Shown here piece after piece: positions 37,478 through 46,567 of a DNA stretch of 64,000 nt (the first letter of the stretch is position 1; every line of letters starts with the position of its first letter). The DNA comes from Akkermansiaceae bacterium. Lineage in GTDB: Bacteria > Verrucomicrobiota > Verrucomicrobiia > Verrucomicrobiales > Akkermansiaceae. Made by a program: the position numbers and the translations under genes. The notes below the pieces were generated by a model. It did not search any database, was not told where the DNA came from, and saw only the letters and a list, made by a program, of their open reading frames with translations. The stretch lies in contig JALZUC010000001.1 of the NCBI GenBank assembly GCA_023301765.1, forward strand, positions 1 through 64,000. Direction: 5' to 3'.

Positions 37478-38947
37478 TTACTGGGGTATTACTGGTTTAC
37501 CGTTTTTTTCAGGATATTGGGCATCCTCGGCTTTGAGCTGTTTCTTCATCTCAGCCATTAATTTTTTTAATTTTTCAGGCTTAGATTGAGCCAGATTGGT
37601 AATCTCGTAAGGATCTATTTTTAGATTATACAGCTCATACCTATCTTTCTTAAAGTAATGATAGATTACCTTCCAGTCACCTTTCCGGTAACTGGTAAAA
37701 TAGCTAGATCTATGTTCATGAGGGAAGTGCATAAGAAACGTGCCTGGGTGACTAGAGTCACTCATCCCAGCGAGCATCTCTTTTAAAACATGCCCATCTT
37801 GAATATACCCCTCAGGTATATCTACACCGGCAACATGCAGAACAGTGGGGAAAATATCCATCACTGTTGCTAATTGGAAATTTATGCTATTCGCCTTGAT
37901 TGGTAGTGCCCTCTGAGCTGCTGATTGTGCATTAGGCTTTGCCCACGCTACGATAAGTGGTGCTCGCATACCGCCCTCATAACAGGTGGCTTTCTTACCG
38001 CGCAGTGGAGCTGAAGAAGCATGCGCCATATTTCCGCCCAAAGGAGCATCAGACCCATTATCACCGAGGAAAAGAATCAAGGTATTATCCGCCACGCCCT
38101 GCTCCTCAAGTGTCTTCATAATATCACCCAGAGATTTATCCATCCCTTCTACTAGAGTGGCAAAGGCATTGGCCTTTTTACTTTTTTCCTTATAATGATC
38201 AATAAAACGTTCATCGGTATTAAACGGGCCGTGAACTGCATAGTGTGACATGTAGAGAAAAAATGGCTTTTTATTTGCTACTGATTTCGCAATTTCAGCC
38301 CTCGCCTCTAGCGTAATCGCCTCAGTGAGGAATATCCCCGTGTTATGGTATTTTTTAAGGCCGGGAACAGCATGGGTAGTGCCTTGTCCATAGTCCCCAA
38401 GATAGGAGTCAGGCCTCCCTATGGCTGACCCAGCTATATTCACATCAAAGCCTAAGTTAAGTGGCTCCGCCCCCTCAGAGCCGTTGGGTCCAAAGTGACC
38501 TTTACCTATAAAAACTGTTCGATAACCATTTTTTTGCATCACCAGAGGGAGTGTCGTTTGGTCTTTCTTAAGCCCCTTCCAATTCCAATGCGTAGGCCCA
38601 TTTTCACCTCTGTTATTAACAGTGGGCTTAATCCACTGAGTGGTATGGTGCCTAGTGGCATTCTGCCCCGTCATGATAGAAGCTCGTGTGGGAGAACAGA
38701 CAGACTGAGCATAGAATTGGCTAAACCTAATACCCTGTGACGCTAGCACCTCCATATTAGGTGTTTTATACCAATCATTTAACGGATACTTAACTACCAT
38801 ACCTTTATCATCTGTTAGAAAGGGAACTGAGGTGTCCATTAATCCCATATCATCCACTAAAAAAACGATAATATTAGGACGCTCCTGCGCTGTAGCAAAC
38901 CGCGGAATTAATAATATCGCAAAAAGAATAACACTTAAATTTTTCAT
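37478..38947 (-). CDS. exported type I sulfatase (arylsulfatase-like)
   Basis: The 489-aa protein has a signal peptide (MKNLSVILFAILLIPRFATAQE). The metal-binding aspartates are in FLVDDMGLMD, and the sulfatase signature SVCSPTRASIMTG (about residues 82-94) supplies the Cys that is oxidised to formylglycine. GKGHFGP, SHYAVHGPF and LFLGDNGSDAPLG complete the active site. It should hydrolyse a sulfate ester, probably from a marine or host polysaccharide; the substrate is unknown. A decayed second sulfatase fragment lies just upstream (39211-39474). No dedicated sulfatase-maturating enzyme is in the window. Confidence 0.92.
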   Translation of the reverse strand: MKNLSVILFAILLIPRFATAQERPNIIVFLVDDMGLMDTSVPFLTDDKGMVVKYPLNDWYKTPNMEVLASQGIRFSQFYAQSVCSPTRASIMTGQNATRHHTTQWIKPTVNNRGENGPTHWNWKGLKKDQTTLPLVMQKNGYRTVFIGKGHFGPNGSEGAEPLNLGFDVNIAGSAIGRPDSYLGDYGQGTTHAVPGLKKYHNTGIFLTEAITLEARAEIAKSVANKKPFFLYMSHYAVHGPFNTDERFIDHYKEKSKKANAFATLVEGMDKSLGDIMKTLEEQGVADNTLILFLGDNGSDAPLGGNMAHASSAPLRGKKATCYEGGMRAPLIVAWAKPNAQSAAQRALPIKANSINFQLATVMDIFPTVLHVAGVDIPEGYIQDGHVLKEMLAGMSDSSHPGTFLMHFPHEHRSSYFTSYRKGDWKVIYHYFKKDRYELYNLKIDPYEITNLAQSKPEKLKKLMAEMKKQLKAEDAQYPEKNGKPVIPQ

Positions 38948-39013
38948 AAATAGATGCCATCTCCTTATCCATTTACCATCGACTTACAAGTGGAATTACA
39001 AGTATCACAATAA

Positions 39014-39199
39014 TCATTTTCGTATTTGCTCAGCCTTCACAGTAAAGTGTCCCCCCTCCATATTCACCCCATTTAGCATTCTACTAGCTACCTGAATACG
39101 GCCCCCATAAAACACTCCAGAATAACATTCTTGGCAAAATACCGCACTGGCTAACATTACTTCATTAACTTCAGAAAATCCTGCTAACGCTCTAGCCAC
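39014..39199 (-). pseudogene. Unassigned frame next to the sulfatase relic
   Basis: A 61-codon frame from GTG 39199 encodes VFYGGRIQVASRMLNGVNME and ends VKAEQIRK. It shows protein-like composition but no recognisable domain, and it has no convincing start. It may be the worn 3' end of another gene that was lost when the neighbouring sulfatase decayed. Confidence 0.3.
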
Positions 39200-39210
39200 T
39201 CGTGAGAGAG

Positions 39211-39474
39211 TTATGCCAGCCTTGGAACCACCCCAAGGTGCTCCCTCTGGTGCTTATCTCCGTTCAAAAAACCTCCTTCGTTCTTACCCCAAGGCTTCCA
39301 TCCTTTTTCATAAGAGGCCTGATTTTCAGGGCTATTATAAGCTGTCTGATTAATCATGGGCACCTCTTTACGCACTGAGCCAATATGATTACACACACTT
39401 GCTACTGGTAACTGGTTAACATGCCACTTTCCTGTCATATAAGTTTCATAACCCTATTCAGAGAGAAGCTGAGA
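39211..39474 (-). pseudogene. Sulfatase fragment with in-frame stop
   Basis: The minus-strand frame reads SQLLSE, a TAG (39454-39456), then GYETYMTGKWHVNQLP…, which is the 'LxxxGYxTYMTGKWHVG' block of type I sulfatases. It continues through GKNEGGFLNGDKHQREHLG and ends at 39211. Everything before (including the formylglycine site) and after is missing. It is the remnant of a second sulfatase gene, different from the intact one, and suggests a once larger sulfatase cluster. The 347 bases from 39475 to 39821 hold no supportable gene. Confidence 0.7.
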
Positions 39475-39821
39475 CTATGACCTCCTAGTGTCCTTGCGAA
39501 TATCTGCAACTGCAGCTTGATCCCTCCACAAAAAAGCCCCCGTATTCAGATACTCCTGTTTATGCGATTCTAAGTGGCTGGCTTGGATGAGTCACATGAG
39601 TCGTTAGAAAGCAGCGGCCAACAATGTAGCTTTCTTAGTTAAATTCAGCATAGACATGCGACAGGACAATACTAAATCATTCTATTTCTGTTCGTTAATA
39701 AGTGCTACGAAGCTAAAAACCTAATGAATAACACCTTACAAAATAGGCCTAGAAGCGTTACTGACTAATTTTCCCCATCTCATGGCTTTTCTGAAAGGTG
39801 ATTTGGCCTTATACTTTCTGC

Positions 39822-42116
39822 ATGGCATCTGATGATCATACAGCGGCAAAGACCCATGGCGCACCCCCACTAGAAGACAAGGCACCTAAAGTAGGGAAGC
39901 CTAAAACCTCTGCAGCAGGTGCTACTGCTGTGGCTTCTTCTATGAACCACGTAATGCGCACGGCAGGCCCAGTGCGTGGCACTAAGGCTCTACTTGAGCT
40001 AAATCAGCAAGATGGTTTTGACTGCCCTAGCTGTGCGTGGCCAGACCCTGATGATCACCGGGCGCAGACGGAGTTTTGCGAAAACGGAGCAAAGGCCGTG
40101 GCCTCAGAGGCTACTACAAGGCAGATAGATAGAGACTTTTTCCGTAAGCACAGCATTACAGATTTATTGCAACAAACAGACTACTGGCATGATCAGCAAG
40201 GCCGCATAGTAGAGCCTATGGTCATCCGTGAGGGAGGCACTCACTACGAGCCTATTTCTTGGGATAATGCCTTTGCTATTATCGGACAGGAACTTAAGGC
40301 TCTAAATCACCCAGATGAAGCAATGTTCTACACATCTGGGCGCGCTAGTAATGAGGCGGCATTTCTCTACCAGCTCTTCTCCCGCCACTACGGCACTAAT
40401 AATCTACCAGACTGCTCTAACATGTGCCACGAGTCCAGTGGTGCGGCGATGTCTCAGGCAGTGGGTATAGGAAAAGGTACTGTGTCACTGGATGATCTCC
40501 ATGAGGCGGAGACCATCATCTGCATAGGTCAGAACCCGGGGACTAACCACCCGCGCATGCTAGCATCTCTGGAAACCTGCGTAGAGAACGGGGGTAAAAT
40601 CATCGCAGTAAACCCTATGAAGGAAGCTGGGCTCATGGGCTTTGCGCATCCGCAGAAGATCTCTGGCATGTTAGGTAAAGCTACTCCACTGGCATCTCAG
40701 TATCTTCAGGTGAAAATCAATGGAGACTTAGCACTACTACGTGGACTAGGTAAGGAAATATTTGAGCGTGGCGCAGTGGATGAGACCTTTATCGCTGAGC
40801 ATACCGTGGGGGTAGATGCCTACCGCGCACGTTGCGAGGCGGCGGACTGGGATGACATCACAGCACGCTGTGGTATTGATAAAAAAGATATTATCGAACT
40901 GGTAGATACTATTCTACGTGGTGAAAATAAACTAATCACCTGCTGGGCTATGGGGCTCACACAGCACCGTAATGCAGTAGCCACTATCCGTGAGGTATGT
41001 AATCTCCATATGATTCTAGGCGCGCTTGGCAAGCCCGGTGCTGGGCTCTGCCCCGTCCGCGGCCATAGTAATGTGCAGGGAGATCGCACAGTCGGCATTT
41101 TTGAAAAAATGCCAGAGTGGTTCCATGATGCTATTGATCAAGAGTTTGAATTTAAATCACCGCGAAAGCACGGCTATGATGTGGTGGAATCCATCCTTGC
41201 GATGCACCGTGGCGAGGGAAAGGTATTTGTAGCTCTCGGAGGAAACTTCCTTCAGGCTACTCCGGATACAAACCTCACAGCCAAGGCGCTGACTAACTGT
41301 AACCTAACAGCCCATATTTCCACTAAGCTTAACCGCAGCCATCTGGTGCATGGTAAGACCGCTCTTATCCTCCCGTGCTTAGGCCGTAGTGAACGTGATG
41401 CGCAGGAATCTGGCGAGCAGTTTGTAACTTGTGAGAACTCCATGGGCATCGTGCACATGTCTAAGGGGAAACTTACGCCATCATCTCCTGAACTACTGAG
41501 TGAGCCAGACATCGTAGCACGTATGGCGGAGGCCACTGTGGGTAATACTGCTAAGGTAGACTGGCGCTGGCTCATCGGCGACTATGACCGTATCCGTAAT
41601 CTGATCGAAAAGGTCATCCCCGGCTTTAAGCCCTATAATAAACAGGTCCGAAATCCTGGTGGATTCTACCTCCCTAACGGAGTAAAAAAACGCGTCTGGA
41701 ATACTACTAGCGGTAAGGCAGAGTTCAGCGATGAAGCACTGGAGCAGATCCAAGTGGCCAAAGGTCGACTTGTTCTCCAGACACTACGTAGCCATGATCA
41801 GTATAATACTACTATCTACGGAATGAATGATCGCTACCGTGGTATCGGCATGGGGCGCAGGATTATCTTCCTACACCCAGATGATATGAAATCACGGAGC
41901 ATCTCCCCTGTTTCTCTAGTGGATATCACCAGCTACTGGGAGGATGGCGAGAGAAAGGCTCAGCAGTTTTACGCGATACCCTATGATATCCCATCTGGCA
42001 CCGCAGCAGCCTATTTCCCAGAAGCTAATGTTCTTATACCCGTTAATTCTACGGCTCTGGAGAGTAATACACCCACGAGTAAATCCATTGAAATCAGCGT
42101 AGCACCATCCAGCTAA
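39822..42116 (+). CDS. YdeP-like molybdopterin oxidoreductase
   Basis: The 764-aa protein is of the formate-dehydrogenase-H-like family that includes E. coli YdeP. Evidence is the N-terminal block GFDCPSCAWPDPDDHRAQTEFCENGAKAVA, then QTDYWHDQQGRIVEPMV, SCH-type SNMCHESSGAAMSQAVGIGKG, IGQNPGTNHPRML and VRGHSNVQGDRTVGI. A C-terminal molybdopterin-dinucleotide domain follows (LQTLRSHDQYNTTIYGMNDRYRG). The substrate is unknown; YdeP is linked to acid resistance. ATG 39822 is chosen over GTG 39798. No fdhD or cofactor genes are nearby. It ends 11 bases before a GIY-YIG gene. Confidence 0.9.
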   Translation: MASDDHTAAKTHGAPPLEDKAPKVGKPKTSAAGATAVASSMNHVMRTAGPVRGTKALLELNQQDGFDCPSCAWPDPDDHRAQTEFCENGAKAVASEATTRQIDRDFFRKHSITDLLQQTDYWHDQQGRIVEPMVIREGGTHYEPISWDNAFAIIGQELKALNHPDEAMFYTSGRASNEAAFLYQLFSRHYGTNNLPDCSNMCHESSGAAMSQAVGIGKGTVSLDDLHEAETIICIGQNPGTNHPRMLASLETCVENGGKIIAVNPMKEAGLMGFAHPQKISGMLGKATPLASQYLQVKINGDLALLRGLGKEIFERGAVDETFIAEHTVGVDAYRARCEAADWDDITARCGIDKKDIIELVDTILRGENKLITCWAMGLTQHRNAVATIREVCNLHMILGALGKPGAGLCPVRGHSNVQGDRTVGIFEKMPEWFHDAIDQEFEFKSPRKHGYDVVESILAMHRGEGKVFVALGGNFLQATPDTNLTAKALTNCNLTAHISTKLNRSHLVHGKTALILPCLGRSERDAQESGEQFVTCENSMGIVHMSKGKLTPSSPELLSEPDIVARMAEATVGNTAKVDWRWLIGDYDRIRNLIEKVIPGFKPYNKQVRNPGGFYLPNGVKKRVWNTTSGKAEFSDEALEQIQVAKGRLVLQTLRSHDQYNTTIYGMNDRYRGIGMGRRIIFLHPDDMKSRSISPVSLVDITSYWEDGERKAQQFYAIPYDIPSGTAAAYFPEANVLIPVNSTALESNTPTSKSIEISVAPSS

Positions 42117-42127
42117 CTCCCAAGCCC

Positions 42128-42403
42128 ATGTCTACTAAAACTTACCAAGTCTACATTCTCAAAAACCGTATGAACCGCCGCTTTGTCGGTATGACGGATA
42201 ATGCAGAGAATGAACTAACATCTCATAATCAGGGAAAATACAGAGGCACTAAGGCATTTAAACCATGGCAAATGGAGTGGTTCAGTGAGCCTCTGTCACG
42301 TAATGATGCTCTGAGACTAGAAGAAAACCTTCGCCATCACAAAACTAACGTCGCTATGCTAGAGTCCATCACGAATAAACACGATATGGGAATGGGTAAA
42401 TGA
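42128..42403 (+). CDS. GIY-YIG nuclease-like small protein
   Basis: The 91-aa protein matches the YhbQ/UPF0213-like GIY-YIG type: strand YQVYILKN, a second element RRFVGMTDN in place of the canonical YIG, ELTSHNQGKYRGTK (with the helix Asn/His) and the C-terminal EENLRHHKTNVAML helix. The catalytic tyrosine of 'GIY' and the Arg are not all preserved, so nuclease activity is uncertain. It sits between the molybdopterin enzyme and the Bax-inhibitor gene on the same strand. Confidence 0.75.
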   Translation: MSTKTYQVYILKNRMNRRFVGMTDNAENELTSHNQGKYRGTKAFKPWQMEWFSEPLSRNDALRLEENLRHHKTNVAMLESITNKHDMGMGK

Positions 42404-42460
42404 TGACACCTGTAATACTTTTTCACTCGCGTAGTTAATCTTTCATAGTAATATACTGAC

Positions 42461-43186
42461 ATGGAAAATCCTTACACAAGCTCCTACGCAAACCCATACA
42501 CCGTAGCTGCTCAGCCCGTAGATGTTCGAGCTGCATTTATTCGTAAGACGTATGCTCACCTTGGTGGCGCGATTCTTATTTTTGCTTTTATTGAAGCCGC
42601 TCTGATGTCGATCCCTGGTATTGAGGGCACTGTTTCCAAACTTCTCGCCACTAGTCCCTACAGCTGGCTAATGGTGCTTGGTGGGTTTATGGCGGTGTCA
42701 TGGGTAGCTAATAAATGGGCTACGAGTGACACCTCAGTAGGTATGCAGTATCTCGGCTTGAGTCTCTATGTAGTGGGAGAGGCCATAATAATGCTTCCTC
42801 TTCTCTTGATGGCTAAATGGCAGGTGGGAGACAGCTCTCTCATCATGAAGGCTGGCGGAGTCACCTTCTTACTCTTCTTAGGCCTCACTGTCATTGCGTT
42901 TACAACTAAGAAAGATTTTTCCTTCCTAGGTGGTATGCTTAAGATAGTAGGCATGATTGCCCTTGGTATCATTGTAGTTGCTGTGATCTGGCCAGGAGCT
43001 ATAACTTTAGGACTTTGGTTCTCTGTAGCTATGGTCATTTTTGCCGCAGGCACTATCCTGTATAGCACGAGCAACATCATTCATCATTATCAGACTACTC
43101 AGCACGTAGCGGCTGCGCTTAGTCTCTTTGCTAGTGTAGCTCTACTATTTTGGTATGTTCTGCGTATCTTCATGTCGCGTGATTAG
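42461..43186 (+). CDS. Bax inhibitor-1 family membrane protein (YbhL/YccA type)
   Basis: The 241-aa integral membrane protein has about seven hydrophobic helices and the family start VRAAFIRKTYAHLGGAILIFAFIEAAL. Further helices include VVGEAIIMLPLLL and AGGVTFLLFLGLTVIAFTTKKDFSFLGGML, and the charged cytosolic end is typical of BI-1 proteins. Some relatives act as calcium leak channels or interact with FtsH. A strong terminator follows. Confidence 0.9.
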   Translation: MENPYTSSYANPYTVAAQPVDVRAAFIRKTYAHLGGAILIFAFIEAALMSIPGIEGTVSKLLATSPYSWLMVLGGFMAVSWVANKWATSDTSVGMQYLGLSLYVVGEAIIMLPLLLMAKWQVGDSSLIMKAGGVTFLLFLGLTVIAFTTKKDFSFLGGMLKIVGMIALGIIVVAVIWPGAITLGLWFSVAMVIFAAGTILYSTSNIIHHYQTTQHVAAALSLFASVALLFWYVLRIFMSRD

Positions 43187-43218
43187 ACACACTAAAAGAT
43201 AACATTTAAAATACTTAC

Positions 43219-43247
43219 AGAGGCGGCCAATAGGCTGCCTCTTTTTT
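43219..43247 (+). terminator. Rho-independent terminator
   Basis: AGAGGCGGCC - AATA - GGCTGCCTCT with six T residues, about 30 bases after the Bax-inhibitor gene stop. Confidence 0.8.
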
Positions 43248-43311
43248 ATTTATTAAAGCTACCCACTAGCTAATTCAAGAACCTTAAATTACTTAAAATC
43301 CATAAAGAAGC

Positions 43312-43866
43312 TTAGTAGTATGGCCTTAACATCAAATAGCAGATTGGCCCTGTTACAGAGACATAAAGCCATAGAGGGAATACCCAGCGTGACATCTTTC
43401 TGTGTGCAGCAAAGTGATTAGTATATCCTAGCGAAAGCGTCATCAGGATAAAGGGTAAGCTAATAGCTGCGCAGATGATGTGGCTGAACAGTAAAATCAA
43501 GTAAACGGTACGTGCTATCCCTTCGCCACTGTATCTTACCTCCTCCTGTGTGCCATGGTAGCTTACATAACAGAGCAGAAAGATCACAGAGCAAATGACG
43601 GCCCCTGAAATCATCTGTTTATGCCTTACAATATTTTTATTTTTTACCGCTAGCACCGCAAGAATAAGAAAGATCGTAACCAGTGAGTTAAGAACAGCGT
43701 GAACAGGAGGGAGAAACGAGAGATCTATACCAATGTCTAACTTGTAGCGCCCCATAAGCACCACGAGTGTAAGAACAACGGCACTGAGAGCCCAAGAAAT
43801 ACGCTTAAGAAGCCTTAGCTTAGCAACGTCTGGCTCGCGCTGTAGATAACACTGATAATCTGACAT
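43312..43866 (-). CDS. DUF420 membrane protein
   Basis: The 184-aa protein has about five helices and DUF420 hallmarks: LPPVHAVLNSLVTIFLILA, KNKNIVRHKQMISGA, and SHIICAAISLPFILMTL…AHRKMSRWVFPLWLYVSVTG. The conserved His residues (HAVLN, RHK, SHI, AAHRK) suggest metal or heme contact. DUF420 genes are usually found with cytochrome-oxidase biogenesis genes, and here it is the last gene of a Sco-Sco-DUF420 run, 13 bases after the Sco stop. Confidence 0.88.
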   Translation of the reverse strand: MSDYQCYLQREPDVAKLRLLKRISWALSAVVLTLVVLMGRYKLDIGIDLSFLPPVHAVLNSLVTIFLILAVLAVKNKNIVRHKQMISGAVICSVIFLLCYVSYHGTQEEVRYSGEGIARTVYLILLFSHIICAAISLPFILMTLSLGYTNHFAAHRKMSRWVFPLWLYVSVTGPICYLMLRPYY

Positions 43867-43879
43867 GACGTGCTCAATA

Positions 43880-44569
43880 TTACTTTTGTTCTAATACGGT
43901 CTCTACCATCTGATGTAGTGCTTTCTCTGTTTCTACAAAGACGGCTTCACCATCAATTTTAGCATGAAACAGATCACGCCGGCCGATGAGTGCAAGCTCG
44001 CGATTAAATACTGAGATGGACATATTATGAGCAATCGCTCCCTTTTCAGCCGCTTCGCTAGGATCTTTCCGCTCTTGGATAGGGTCATACTTCATCTCAT
44101 CCACCATGTAGGTTTTTAGTTCATCTGGATCGCCGGTAAGAAACCACCAGTCAGAAGTATCAGCAGCCAGTGCATCGGCGTAGCTCTTTAGCTGCTCTAC
44201 TCCATCTTTCTCAGGGTCTACGGAAATGCAGACCATTTGGAAATCTGGGTTGTTTTTAAATTTATTATAGAGAGTCTTCATCCCCTGCTCATTATTTTTA
44301 GCACACATGGGACAGGCCGCATAGAACTGGGCAAAAGCCCATACTTTACCCTTGAGGTCAGATATTTTCACCTTCTCACCGTCTTGATTCGTGAGAGTAA
44401 TATCTTTTTCCAGAGTTAGGAGAGCCTCAAGCTCTGAGTCACTAGAGTAGTAGGGCTTTACCTCTGGCTTGATTTGATTCCCTCTGATCCAGAAGGCTAC
44501 CGCAAAGATAAGTGCAGAGATAAGTGCAGCACAGGCATAGATGGAGATGATTTTTCCTTTATCAGTCAT
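43880..44569 (-). CDS. Sco1/SenC-like copper chaperone
   Basis: The 229-aa protein is anchored by one N-terminal helix (IISIYACAALISALIFAVAFWI) with a thioredoxin-fold domain outside. The core has LTNQDGEKVKISDLKGKVWAFAQFYAAC-like sequence (metal motif ACPMCAKN) and a later His in AIAHNMSISVF, the position of the Sco His ligand. Classical Sco proteins have C-x-x-x-C; this one reads C-P-M-C, that is C-x-x-C, so copper geometry may differ or the role may be thiol-redox. It lies between a Cys-less paralogue and DUF420 in one operon. Confidence 0.82.
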   Translation of the reverse strand: MTDKGKIISIYACAALISALIFAVAFWIRGNQIKPEVKPYYSSDSELEALLTLEKDITLTNQDGEKVKISDLKGKVWAFAQFYAACPMCAKNNEQGMKTLYNKFKNNPDFQMVCISVDPEKDGVEQLKSYADALAADTSDWWFLTGDPDELKTYMVDEMKYDPIQERKDPSEAAEKGAIAHNMSISVFNRELALIGRRDLFHAKIDGEAVFVETEKALHQMVETVLEQK

Positions 44570-44599
44570 AGCGTAGTTATTCTAGGGCTAAAAAGTTGA

Positions 44600-45379
44600 T
44601 TACTCACCTTTGGTACCCGTTTTTATTTCTGCCAGCACATACTCGGTATTGGCATAAAGTTTTTCCTCAAGGAGTTTGTAAGCATTTAAGTACAGGTCGA
44701 TATACTTCTCGTCTTTCAGGGCTGGGTTATTCCCTACCTCCAGCTCTGCCTGAGCCTGCAGCTCAGAGGCTTCCTTGAAATCATAGCGCTGACGTAAGTG
44801 CATATCACGATCTATTAGGGCAATCTGGGAGGGAAACTTCCATTTTCCAGCAGGGTCATTGGGCTCACGCTGAATGACCAGCCCCAGACGCACCACGTCT
44901 TTAATAAAACCACGTTGTTTGTCCGTCTCACCCGTAGTCAGCCATGATGTCCGAGTTCCAGTCATACCCAGTTCTTCTGCTGCCTTTTTAAGCTGCTCAG
45001 GCCCCACTCCCTGATCTACACCTTCCACGGAAACTAATACAAAGTGCACATTCTCATTTTCCGCGTAGCGTGTCTCCAGCACTTTCATCATCTCCAGAGC
45101 ATACTTGTTTTCCTGTAACTGAGTGACACTTACAGGAACTACAAACCATACCTCTCCCAGTAGGTGAAACATGTTAAAGAGCTCACCATCTTGATTCTGG
45201 GCTTTCAGCTTTTTACTGATTTTAGTAACAATAGGAGGTCTATCAGGATCTCTCTTTTCCTGACTAGACTGCACATAGGCATACAGCACAAAGGCTGCGC
45301 CAAAAATCATAATGCCGACAAGTATAAATGCGGTGCGTCGCAGCTCCGCTGGGTTTCTCTCTGCTGGTTCCAGTTCCAC
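44600..45379 (-). CDS. Sco-like paralogue lacking the metal-binding cysteines
   Basis: The 259-aa protein has an N-terminal membrane anchor (FILVGIMIFGAAFVLYAYV) and a Sco/thioredoxin-like core (KKLKAQNQDGELFNMFHLLGEVWFVVPVSVTQ…). At the motif position the C-x(2-3)-C of Sco is replaced by PVSVTQLQ and no cysteine is seen in the domain. Later sequence SWLTTGETDKQRGF and ALIDRDMHLRQRYDF match the Sco fold. I infer a non-copper-binding partner that may help Cu delivery or bind the true Sco. The stop is 30 bases before the downstream Sco ATG. Confidence 0.7.
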   Translation of the reverse strand: MELEPAERNPAELRRTAFILVGIMIFGAAFVLYAYVQSSQEKRDPDRPPIVTKISKKLKAQNQDGELFNMFHLLGEVWFVVPVSVTQLQENKYALEMMKVLETRYAENENVHFVLVSVEGVDQGVGPEQLKKAAEELGMTGTRTSWLTTGETDKQRGFIKDVVRLGLVIQREPNDPAGKWKFPSQIALIDRDMHLRQRYDFKEASELQAQAELEVGNNPALKDEKYIDLYLNAYKLLEEKLYANTEYVLAEIKTGTKGE

Positions 45380-45525
45380 GATAGTGTATTCCTTGTGATT
45401 GACGGTAGAACTTACTCATGCTTTTCAGTAAAGGCAAGTCATCCTCATACCATCTCAGGTAATTGTTAAATTTCTTTCAGATATCTTTCTGCACTACAGA
45501 TATTTACCCGTGATAATTAGTAATA

Positions 45526-46443
45526 CTACCCATGCCTCCAGCCAATGGCTAGTAAGCCCAATGCTAAAGGCAGATAGATTAAAGTGTAAAAGAATAGTTT
45601 ACGGGCAGCGCCCCTATCCCCTTCAATACGGAATTTCCAGCAAAGCCAGAGCATTAGTAATCCTGCAAGGGTGCCACCTATTACCCAAACCAAATTAGCA
45701 TAATTAAAAATTAGCGCGAGAGGAGCCAGTAGAGTCAGTAACACCGTAAAGCCGGCTGCTATGTTAGATGTTTTTTTCCCTGAACTATCACCATTAGTCC
45801 ACATACAGTATCCAGCCTCTTCATACTCCTCACGGCATAACCAGCTAATAGCTACAAAGTGAGGCATCTGCCAGAGAAACAGCAGGGCAAATAAATACCA
45901 GCTCTCACCATCTGCCCAGCTCCCACCTGCAGAATACGCCACAGCAGCCCAGCCAATCATAGGCGGAATAGCACCTGGAACAGCACCTAACAATGTATTG
46001 GTAGAGCTTCGGCGCTTCAGTGGAGTATAGAGAAATACATACACGCCTAATGCAATAGCCGCTAGATATGATGCCGCTGGATTCACCTTCAACGCCAGGT
46101 GAATAATACCAAAAGCAGATAGCCCCCAACCGATACCAAAAGCATTTACCGGCATCATACGGCGCGCGGGTAGAGGCCTATCCGCTGTACGCTTCATACG
46201 TGCATCTTCTTCAATTTCCATCAGCTGGTTAAATGCAGCTGAGCCAAAGGCCGTGCACGCTGTCCCCAGAATCGTATGAAAAAGTAACCAGCCATCATGT
46301 AGCCATACACTGTAGAATGAACGGCTCGCAAGTAGGTAACCAAAGAGTGTTGTAATCACCACAAAGGTGTTGAGCCTCACCTTAGTAAGTGTCGCTAAAT
46401 CTCCTCTGAGATTAGGTGTTTTGTCTTTTTTTACCCGTGCCAT
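45526..46443 (-). CDS. cyoE: protoheme IX farnesyltransferase (heme O synthase)
   Basis: The 305-aa membrane enzyme adds a farnesyl group to heme B, the first step to heme O/A for cytochrome oxidases. The prenyl-diphosphate motif NQLMEIEEDARMKRTADRPLPARRM is seen at residues ~75-97, and the second Asp-rich segment lies around LFLWQMPHFVAISWLCREEYEEAGYCMW. Multiple helices follow the UbiA fold. It leads the cluster in transcription order (cyoE, Sco-like, Sco, DUF420), 146 bases before the Sco-like gene. Confidence 0.95.
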   Translation of the reverse strand: MARVKKDKTPNLRGDLATLTKVRLNTFVVITTLFGYLLASRSFYSVWLHDGWLLFHTILGTACTAFGSAAFNQLMEIEEDARMKRTADRPLPARRMMPVNAFGIGWGLSAFGIIHLALKVNPAASYLAAIALGVYVFLYTPLKRRSSTNTLLGAVPGAIPPMIGWAAVAYSAGGSWADGESWYLFALLFLWQMPHFVAISWLCREEYEEAGYCMWTNGDSSGKKTSNIAAGFTVLLTLLAPLALIFNYANLVWVIGGTLAGLLMLWLCWKFRIEGDRGAARKLFFYTLIYLPLALGLLAIGWRHG

Positions 46444-46567
46444 GGTGTGTGATCTTGTCTACGCCACATTTACTGCTGTGAACTAGCCGATTTGTCCACT
46501 GATTCTTATCCCAACATACTAATATTCCAACATTTTCTCGGAGGAATAATGGCTCTATCTTAAATAA

